From Peteryoungia algae (GTDB lineage Bacteria > Pseudomonadota > Alphaproteobacteria > Rhizobiales > Rhizobiaceae): a stretch of DNA of 64,000 nucleotides. The stretch lies in the NCBI RefSeq assembly GCF_030369675.1, contig NZ_CP128477.1, positions 2,701,001 to 2,765,000 on the forward strand, given 5' to 3'. Below are positions 54,066 through 64,000 of the stretch, in pieces. The notes under the pieces are model-generated. The model saw only the letters and a list, made by a program, of their open reading frames with translations, ran no database searches and was not told where the DNA came from. Within the stretch, counting starts at the first letter, position 1, and every line of letters starts with the position of its first letter. Position numbers and translations under genes: made by a program.

Positions 54066-54566
54066 ATGATTCACCCTGTCATTGATTTCCAGGTTCACCG
54101 CTTACGTCGCCAATACGGCACGATGAGGCTTCGCTACTCCAACTCGCCCACAAGCTTGCACCAATCGCCCTCGGCTAAGGACAGCAACGGAGCGCTATCC
54201 AACGACACCACCGCGCTCGTCACGGCACTCGTGCTCAGGATCGCCAGACGGCGCGGGCGCTCACTCAACGCGCTGCCGGGCACAGTCCGTGACGCCCTGT
54301 GCGACTTGGTAGCGCAGAACGACCCCACTGCACGCTTGCTGTTTCAGTGGCTTGATCGTGAGCCGGACACCGACGAGGCGATCTTGCAGGCGGCGCTCCT
54401 ACCTGATAGATGGCGCGGCACGTCGCACATTGGGAGCAGACCTACACGGGTTTATCGCCATCACCGTTTCTGGCAGCCAGATAGTCCGCGTCTCGCCGAG
54501 CTTGACCGTCGTCGGCTTTCAAAGCTGCAGTGGCTGCTGGAAGAGGAGATGCGCCATGACCGCTGA
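54066..54566 (+). CDS. Hypothetical protein, partner of the AAA+ gene
   Basis: A 166-residue basic protein. It starts MIHPVIDFQVHRLRRQYGTM and has a central helix-rich ALVTALVLRIARRRGRSLNALPGT, and a highly charged end (RLAELDRRRLSKLQWLLEEEMRHDR). No family recognised. Its end overlaps the ATPase start by 11 bp, so the two are translationally coupled and the product probably works with the ATPase. The frame is open well upstream (from 53808) but that part overlaps the preceding gene. Confidence 0.6.
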   Translation: MIHPVIDFQVHRLRRQYGTMRLRYSNSPTSLHQSPSAKDSNGALSNDTTALVTALVLRIARRRGRSLNALPGTVRDALCDLVAQNDPTARLLFQWLDREPDTDEAILQAALLPDRWRGTSHIGSRPTRVYRHHRFWQPDSPRLAELDRRRLSKLQWLLEEEMRHDR

Positions 54567-56469
54567 TCGCCTCGACCGCTACCTGCTTGGCCGCCTCAAC
54601 CGCCGATCCCGACGGATCGCATATCGGGCGGCAGTCGCGGCCGATATCCTACGCGCGCACCAGCGCGCCATCGGGATGCATACGGTTACCATTTATGCGC
54701 CTGGGGCAAGGGCTGTGCCATTGACCGGAGCTATCACTGCAGACCGACGCACTCTGCTTCGGGTTCTATCAAGCGATGCATTGCTGCCTGTCTTGCTACC
54801 GGTGACAGTCCGCAGACATGACATCGACCTAATCATCGAGGATATCGTCGGCGACATCGACGCATCTGTGACCGGCGCTGAGACTGAGGCGACTCCCGCG
54901 GAAGCCGTAGAACGGTCGCAACTCCGCGACGATCGTGGAGATCATGGTCAATACCTAAAGCAGCTTGCCAGCCTCTTGCGAGCAGTCGCACATCCGCCAG
55001 CAATCACCGAGACGGTCATTGTCCTCAGCATTGTTGAGGCCGTGAGGCGATCACATCTGACAGCCGCCCAGGTCCTTCAGATCCTGTCCAGACCGGCTGC
55101 GGTCGTGCTTCTGCGCGTCCCTACCCGCGGATTTGAGCAAGCTCTCGGGCTGATGATCGAGCATGGCGTCATTGGGCCCGCCATGCGCCTGCGGGATGGC
55201 GGAGGCGGATACTCTCTGAGCAGGCGCGTACACTCCGGTCAGGAATCACACGATCAGACCACGCTGATTACTTTCCGAAACGGTGAAGTTATAAACCAGA
55301 GCAGTGAGAATCGACGCCAATTGTTGGCCAAGGCACTCTCCACCGGGAGACCCGTTCTGGTGGCTGCCGAGGACGAAGAGGTGTGGCCTGATCGCGTGAC
55401 ATCAAGCGCGGACCTGATCCTCGATGCGCCAAAAATCGATTGGCAGCTCCTCAGCCACGCAATCGAGATCACGACAGGGCACTCACGCGTCGCCGTGGAA
55501 GAGGCCGCCCGGGACTACACGATCGATATGTGCAGTCTCGGTCTCGATGATCTCGCACTGGCGATCAAGCCCGGACGCACCATTAGCAACGTCCTCAGCC
55601 GACTGGAAAGTTTTGCGCAAGAGCATGCTGACGTCCAGCGCGACGACGAAGGAGCCGGGTCCGCCAAGCAGACTGCTGCTAGCGGGGAGCGAAGCCGAAC
55701 CTCGAGCAGTTCAGAACGCAGCCGCCGTGCCGACAAAACGCTGTCGATGGATATCATCCAGCCAGCACAACGGCCAACAAAAGCAAAGGGCGAGCGAGTA
55801 GATGAACCGTATCTGTGCATTGAGCAACTCGCAGGTTATGGCGATGCTCGTCAGTGGGCAATCGATCTCAAAACAGATCTTAGCATCTGGCGTGCCAAAA
55901 AGCTGGCGTGGGCAGACATGAGCACCAAGCTACTGCTAAGTGGTCCGCCTGGGACCGGCAAAACAACGTATGCTCGGGCACTGTGCAACTCGCTGGCGAT
56001 CCCGCTGATCGCAACCTCAGTCGGACACTGGCTGGAGCCGGGCTATCTCGGAGATGTGCTCAAGCGGATGACGGCCGTTTTTGACGCGGCCAGAGAGCAT
56101 GCGCCGGTCATCCTGTTCGTCGACGAGATCGACGGGATTGGTCGACGAGACAGCGGTTCAGGGCGCAGCTACGATGACTATTGGATCGCAGTCATAAACA
56201 GGATGCTGGAACTCCTCGACGGCGCGGTGAGGTCAGAAGGCATCATCGTCGTCGGCGCGACCAATCGGCCCGGCGTAATCGATCCGGCAATCCGCCGGTC
56301 AGGGCGACTGGAGCGGCATATCGAGATCCCGCCTCCCGACATGACTGCGCTAGAAGGTATTTTCCGCCATCACCTCGGTGCAGATCTGGATGGGGTGCTA
56401 GCGAGTGCACACAAAGCTGGTTCAAAGCGGAGCAATCAGTCGCAGGGAGTGGCCTATGCTACACGTTGA
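54556..56469 (+). CDS. FtsH-like AAA+ ATPase without membrane anchor
   Basis: A 637-residue protein. Residues 1-430 are a variable N-terminal region with no membrane helices. The AAA+ module has Walker A LSGPPGTGKTTYARAL (about residue 456), Walker B VILFVDEIDGIG, sensor 1 VVGATNRP and the arginine finger in RRSGRLERHIEIPPP. After HHLGADLDG the frame leaves the family pattern and stops at 56469. The missing lid helices (LALAAQGMTGADIARLIRDARG) and the M41 protease are encoded right after in another frame. So this is either a split system or a broken FtsH-type protease; see the findings. Confidence 0.72.
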   Translation: MTADRLDRYLLGRLNRRSRRIAYRAAVAADILRAHQRAIGMHTVTIYAPGARAVPLTGAITADRRTLLRVLSSDALLPVLLPVTVRRHDIDLIIEDIVGDIDASVTGAETEATPAEAVERSQLRDDRGDHGQYLKQLASLLRAVAHPPAITETVIVLSIVEAVRRSHLTAAQVLQILSRPAAVVLLRVPTRGFEQALGLMIEHGVIGPAMRLRDGGGGYSLSRRVHSGQESHDQTTLITFRNGEVINQSSENRRQLLAKALSTGRPVLVAAEDEEVWPDRVTSSADLILDAPKIDWQLLSHAIEITTGHSRVAVEEAARDYTIDMCSLGLDDLALAIKPGRTISNVLSRLESFAQEHADVQRDDEGAGSAKQTAASGERSRTSSSSERSRRADKTLSMDIIQPAQRPTKAKGERVDEPYLCIEQLAGYGDARQWAIDLKTDLSIWRAKKLAWADMSTKLLLSGPPGTGKTTYARALCNSLAIPLIATSVGHWLEPGYLGDVLKRMTAVFDAAREHAPVILFVDEIDGIGRRDSGSGRSYDDYWIAVINRMLELLDGAVRSEGIIVVGATNRPGVIDPAIRRSGRLERHIEIPPPDMTALEGIFRHHLGADLDGVLASAHKAGSKRSNQSQGVAYATR

Positions 56470-57226
56470 CCGAACTGGGAACAACAAACGCTGCCCCCGG
56501 CGCACTGATCGGCAGGCAGCCCTTCGCCACCTGGCTCTTGCAGCCCAAGGCATGACCGGCGCTGATATCGCACGTCTGATCCGGGACGCACGCGGGATTG
56601 CTCGTCGCGCAAAACGCAAGCTTCGCTACAGCGATGTTTTGGAGGTGCTCGATCGACAGATTGGCTCGGTGCCTCCAGATGTACGTTGGCGGATTTCAGT
56701 TCACGAGGCAGGCCATGCGGTGGCGTTCGCAACCCTCGGCATCGCAGAGGTCCAGTCGGTCACCACCGGTCGCGGTGACGGGGGTGCAACATCGGTTCGA
56801 TGGCCTGAGGTGATGCCCCAGACTGAGCATGGTGTGATGCAGGTTATCACCTGCTATCTCGCAGGACGTGCAGCAGAGAGCCTCATCTTCAACGAGACGT
56901 TGATCGGTCACGGCGGCAGCGATGGTAGCGACCTTGAGATCGCAACCACAAACGCGGTTCGTCTTGAGACAGTGCTCGGATGCTCCGGGGATCTGCCTCT
57001 TGTTTACATGCCGAGTGAACGCCCACAACACGACCTTCGCTACGATCGGGGGCTTGCAGTGCGGGTCAACAAACGTCTCGAAGAAGCTCTAGGTACGGCG
57101 ATGTCCATCGTCACCCGTCATCAAGACGCCTTGCTCCGCCTGGCCCGGGAGCTGGATCACCGCCGTTACCTAGACGGCGCGGCGGTACGGGACATCCTCG
57201 GGCGCGATGAGGGCAGATCTGTATGA
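56405..57226 (+). CDS. M41-type zinc metalloprotease part of the FtsH-like system
   Basis: Residues about 45-90 are the C-terminal lid of an AAA+ domain (ALAAQGMTGADIARLIRDARGIARRAKRKLRYSDVLEVL). Then follows a peptidase M41 domain with the zinc motif HEAGHAVAF and the third ligand aspartate in GSDGSDLEIATTNAV. In related proteins the ATPase and protease are one chain. Here they are in phases that differ by one base, with about 120 extra nucleotides between the last recognised ATPase residue and the lid. The real start is uncertain; ATGs at 56405 and 56456 are candidates. All catalytic residues remain. Confidence 0.65.
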   Translation: MHTKLVQSGAISRREWPMLHVDRTGNNKRCPRRTDRQAALRHLALAAQGMTGADIARLIRDARGIARRAKRKLRYSDVLEVLDRQIGSVPPDVRWRISVHEAGHAVAFATLGIAEVQSVTTGRGDGGATSVRWPEVMPQTEHGVMQVITCYLAGRAAESLIFNETLIGHGGSDGSDLEIATTNAVRLETVLGCSGDLPLVYMPSERPQHDLRYDRGLAVRVNKRLEEALGTAMSIVTRHQDALLRLARELDHRRYLDGAAVRDILGRDEGRSV

Positions 57227-57240
57227 ACGCCGTTAGCGGC

Positions 57241-57629
57241 CTCCCCCGGGCGAATGGTCTAAGTTCGTCCGGGCCTCGTCTTGTGGTGTTTTAGATAGGG
57301 AGGGACGCGGATCAGTACATCTTGGTATGCTGGCAAAGCGGTATACCAGCAGGAAAGATCGTGAGACCGGTAAACTGCGTTCAGATACATTGCACATTAC
57401 CGATTCCGATTTTGACACTATCGATTCAAACTGCAGCCCAGCCGATTCAGAAGCAAACGCCGTCTTCGCAATTGTCGAACTGCATGCCGCCTGTGCTGTC
57501 GTGGACCGCATCTTCCTTTGGGTCGATCTTGGACGCGAAGTTTCGGCATTTGTAGCAAACGCCGTGCGAGAGATGCCGCGATCAGGCCGGTCCGGTCATT
57601 GACGCCGACCAAAATCCGCCTGAGCCTAG
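57241..57629. other. Spacer downstream of the M41 gene
   Basis: About 390 bp. A 91-codon frame at 57327-57602 (MLAKRYTSRKDRETGKL...) is possible but has no ribosome site I trust or family resemblance, and it is built partly on the repeated ACGCCGT motif. I leave it as non-coding with low certainty. Confidence 0.35.
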
Positions 57630-57659
57630 ATGCAGGTGCAACAAAGTAACCCAAAATCC

Positions 57660-58463
57660 ATGACTATAGATAATCCGACAACGACACATACCAAGGTGGA
57701 TGTGCCCCCCTCTCGCCTGCTCGCCAATTGCCACATCCCTCATGACGGCTCAGAGGCCTCGTCACCGACCGAAGCCGGGCAAACAGCGGCCCGCACATCA
57801 GCTTTCTGCACATCCTTTGTCAAGTTCGCCCCATCTGTCGCACTCGGTAGCCTCTACGTCAGCCAGCCGGTCTTTCACGGTAAAGCAATCGCGATTGAAC
57901 TAAGTCAGGGAATGATCCGAGGCGCTATCGATTCCGTCACCGGCGATCAGAGGCGGTTAGAGCGCATTTGCGAGATCCACGCGTTAGAACTGCATCGCGC
58001 CTATACCACACTGACGACACGATACGGCGGCGATTGCATCAGGCTGGACGGCCGAATGGTGCAGCTGAATGCGGAGCTGCCGAGCTTCGTCGACATCCAT
58101 CGCATCCTGCTCCTTGATCGGGGGCAGATCCTCTTCGAGCGGCCATATCAGGAGCAGATTTTCGAGGAAGACTACGGGCATGTCCCGCGCTTGGTCACGT
58201 CAATCAGATGTGTCGAGGAGACGGACAGACTGACTCAGGATTGGACCTCAGCAATGATCAGGGCGAACGTTCTCGACGACGCGGAACCTGTCCGTATTCA
58301 AGGTTTTTTGTGGCTGCCCTTCCGCGCTGACCGTTATCGACCGTCCGTTTTCAAGGAGTATGATCCGGCGCGTTTCTCAGAACTTGAGGCTTGTACGCTC
58401 AGCAGCGATCTGGTTCGCGGCAAGGTCGGCAATGTCGTCTACATCCGAGGGCTAGGTGACTGA
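57660..58463 (+). CDS. Hypothetical protein
   Basis: A 267-residue protein (277 if the start at 57630 is used). Soluble, with SFVKFAPSVALGSLYVSQPVFHGKAIAIEL near residue 60, LSQGMIRGAIDSVTGDQRRLERICEIHALELHRAY and later ILLLDRGQILFERPYQEQIFEEDYGHVPRLV and IQGFLWLPFRADRYRPSVFKEYDPARF. No family recognised, no signal peptide. It lies between the protease gene and the recombinase on the same strand. The phrases listed look well conserved in style, so I believe the gene is real. Confidence 0.6.
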   Translation: MTIDNPTTTHTKVDVPPSRLLANCHIPHDGSEASSPTEAGQTAARTSAFCTSFVKFAPSVALGSLYVSQPVFHGKAIAIELSQGMIRGAIDSVTGDQRRLERICEIHALELHRAYTTLTTRYGGDCIRLDGRMVQLNAELPSFVDIHRILLLDRGQILFERPYQEQIFEEDYGHVPRLVTSIRCVEETDRLTQDWTSAMIRANVLDDAEPVRIQGFLWLPFRADRYRPSVFKEYDPARFSELEACTLSSDLVRGKVGNVVYIRGLGD

Positions 58464-58648
58464 GATGCTCGACGCACTATTTACACCCCCCACAGACAGT
58501 CGGGCTGCCGAGTGGGATCGCCGGGTCTGCGATTTCTGCTCACAAGCGATCTCCGTCTGTCGATCACACTCACTGCCAACGCCGTCTCCGATTCCACATT
58601 CGATATCTTCGATTCTCGGACGAACGCCGTTTGCGGGGGGAGGCTAAG

Positions 58649-58987
58649 ATGGCGAGATCACGCACTCAGCGCCTGCGAGACCAGCGAGAGCGCCAGCAGA
58701 CCTACCGCGATGAGCAGCGACGGCTCCGGCGACCGGGCCGCGACGACATCGCCCGCGTCGCCCTCCGATGGCTCATCCTCGGAACAGCCAAACTCGCCGA
58801 GCGGGAAGGCAATCCCGCGCGGATGAACAAGGTCGAGACCGATATCTTGGAAGCCTTGGTCGAGCAGGGCTTTGACAGGTCTGCCTCTGATGCAGCGCTT
58901 GGCGACCTCATCGACAGATACGTCGACGGCAAATGGGATTTCCGGCGCAAAGTGCATCTTGGGATCGGTCCCGAGCCGGACGAATGA
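58649..58987 (+). CDS. Small basic hypothetical protein
   Basis: A 112-residue protein starting MARSRTQRLRDQRERQQTYRDEQRRLRRPGRDDIARVALRW: a very arginine-rich N-terminal helix followed by VALRWLILGTAKLAEREG and a C-terminal VEQGFDRSASDAALGDLIDRYVDGKWDFRRKVHL. The pattern reminds me of small plasmid/island proteins with ribbon-helix-helix-like parts, but I cannot name a family. GGGGAGG lies 5-6 bases before the ATG, an excellent ribosome site. One of the ACGCCGT repeats lies immediately upstream, which would suit an operator. Confidence 0.65.
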   Translation: MARSRTQRLRDQRERQQTYRDEQRRLRRPGRDDIARVALRWLILGTAKLAEREGNPARMNKVETDILEALVEQGFDRSASDAALGDLIDRYVDGKWDFRRKVHLGIGPEPDE

Positions 58988-59171
58988 CCAGTCCCTTAAG
59001 TGGCCAAAGGCGATGCGGCAGGCAACTGGCGCATCGCAAACGCCGTCTGCAGTCTAAGTGCCCTATCCCCCCATTACTTCATAAAACGCCGTTTGCACCA
59101 GAATCGTGGGAAGCGGGCCCCTTGTGGCAGTAGGTGCCATTCACTAACTGGCGAGGATCATTGGGGGTACC

Positions 59172-61073
<1,902 letters not shown>

Positions 61074-61083
61074 TTACCAGCGT

Positions 61084-61163
61084 AAATCCCGGAGGGATTT
61101 ATCGCGACAGAGCAAACTCGTAAGAGTTTGCGTCTCTACCGGTGCAAATCCGAGGGGATTTGC
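61084..61163. repeat. Three consecutive hairpins in the 5S-tRNA spacer
   Basis: AAATCCCGGAGGGATTT (61084-61100), GCAAACTCGTAAGAGTTTGC (61112-61131) and GCAAATCCGAGGGGATTTGC (61144-61163) are perfect or near-perfect stem-loops in a row. They are likely processing or spacer elements of the rrn transcript. The first is followed by ATCGCGA, as is a similar palindrome in the 23S-5S spacer. Confidence 0.6.
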
Positions 61164-61293
61164 GCCCTTTTCGGCATTGTACCAAGCAAAAAGGACCGCT
61201 TTGAGCGGCCCTTGGATTTCGGCAGGGCCGAATGCGTGATTTGAGAAGATTTTCAGGTTCGTTTTTGAACCGGACAACATTGCCTTTAGCAGA

Positions 61294-61407
61294 CCTGGCA
61301 GCGACCTACTCTCCCGCGTCTTGAGACGAAGTACCATTGGCGCTGGGGCGTTTCACGGCCGTGTTCGGAATGGGAACGGGTGCGGCCACCCCGCCATGAC
61401 CACCAGG
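61294..61407 (-). rRNA. rrf: 5S ribosomal RNA
   Basis: On the minus strand, CCTGGTGGTCATGGCGGGG starts the molecule, and the 3' end TAGGTCGCTGCCAGG pairs with it. The interior has CCCGTTCCCATTCCGAACACGG, typical of bacterial 5S. About 114 nt; ends may vary by a base or two. Confidence 0.95.
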
Positions 61408-61450
61408 TCGGCTAAGGGCAATGTTGTTGAGAAGCTGGTGAGGTCGTCGC

Positions 61451-61473
61451 AAACCGCATGCGGTTTATCGCGA
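61451..61473. repeat. Palindrome with TTTATCGCGA tail in the 23S-5S spacer
   Basis: AAACCGCATGCGGTTT followed by ATCGCGA. The same organisation (inverted repeat ending in TTT, then ATCGCGA) occurs at 61084-61107, suggesting a family of small palindromic elements or processing signals. Confidence 0.45.
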
Positions 61474-61549
61474 GAACCTCTTTTTGATGAACACGTATTT
61501 GGCATCATCGCCCGGTTTTTCCGGGCCGATGAGCATGGTCAATGAGAAC

Positions 61550-64000
<2,451 letters not shown>

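Larger units (their letters stand above)
57224..59096. repeat. Recurrent ACGCCGT-centred motif in inter-gene spacers
   Basis: GCAAACGCCGT or close variants occur at 57224-57240 (TGAACGCCGTTAGCGGC), 57453-57465, 57555-57568, 58575-58590, 58621-58635 (CGAACGCCGTTTGCG), 59036-59050 and 59083-59096. The fullest versions are near-palindromes of the form GCAAACG-CCGTTTGC. Nearly all fall outside the accepted genes, and the last two are upstream of the recombinase. They could be operator or recombinase/accessory sites; chance in GC-rich DNA is not excluded. Confidence 0.4.

Noticed and set aside
57327..57602. 91-codon frame downstream of the protease gene
   Set aside because: Built partly from the repeated DNA motif and without a convincing start; kept as non-coding.
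58456..58647. 63-codon frame overlapping the end of the 57660-58463 gene
   Set aside because: Starts with GTG inside the upstream gene, proline/serine-rich end, no family; cannot be supported.

Overview
The window looks like chromosome or chromid DNA of a Rhizobiaceae-type alphaproteobacterium. It is GC-rich and carries a fixNOQP (cbb3) operon, an nnrS/ric nitrosative-stress group, a DUF1612/RHE_PE00001-type gene and an rrn operon ending 23S-5S-tRNA(fMet). I cannot fix the genus from sequence reading alone.

1-7.6 kb is a low-oxygen/denitrification block. It holds an NnrS-like fragment and nnrS, a divergent ubiX-ubiD pair, the oxygen-independent ubiquinone genes ubiT-ubiU-ubiV, and a RIC/YtfE/DnrN iron-sulfur repair protein. 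Three 14-bp Crp/Fnr-type boxes sit in the two control regions. 7.6-13.4 kb holds a microaerobic respiration block on the minus strand: fixN-fixO-fixQ-fixP, a small membrane protein, a DUF2189 protein and a TTG-started fixS. fixQ (56 aa) and fixS (49 aa) are very short genes read directly from the bases.

13.6-21.9 kb is a rearranged region. A module (GreA/Rnk-like gene, conserved hairpin, rnk-like gene, two stem-loops and a candidate small RNA with a terminator) occurs twice. The first copy has a frameshift and an IS3-family insertion whose 5-bp target duplication can be read against the empty site in the second copy. Between the copies lie an HPP-CBS protein and a decayed 3-oxoadipate enol-lactonase-like pseudogene.

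21.9-34.4 kb is a complete-looking catabolic locus for a 5-substituted ribose, probably 5-methylthioribose and/or 5-deoxyribose. It has a SorC-type regulator, a rhamnulose-phosphate-aldolase/SDR fusion, a sugar ABC transporter, MtnK, MtnA, a split transketolase and a RuBisCO-like protein in a tight operon. It encodes two possible exits after MtnA and is one of the two most interesting systems here.

34.5-38.2 kb holds a YhaO/YhaN (SbcD/SbcC-like) pair. 38.5-61.0 kb is an accessory island ending at a large serine recombinase whose reading frame runs into the 3' end of tRNA(fMet). It contains a DUF4238 protein, a carbamoyltransferase/glycosyltransferase/GT25-GH16 fusion cluster, a Gabija-like OLD nuclease plus UvrD helicase pair, a DUF1612 gene, several orphan genes, and a second candidate system: a PD-(D/E)xK-like protein with an AT-hook, a small protein, and an FtsH-like AAA+ ATPase and M41 protease split over two frames. 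From 61.0 kb to the end is the rrn operon on the minus strand.
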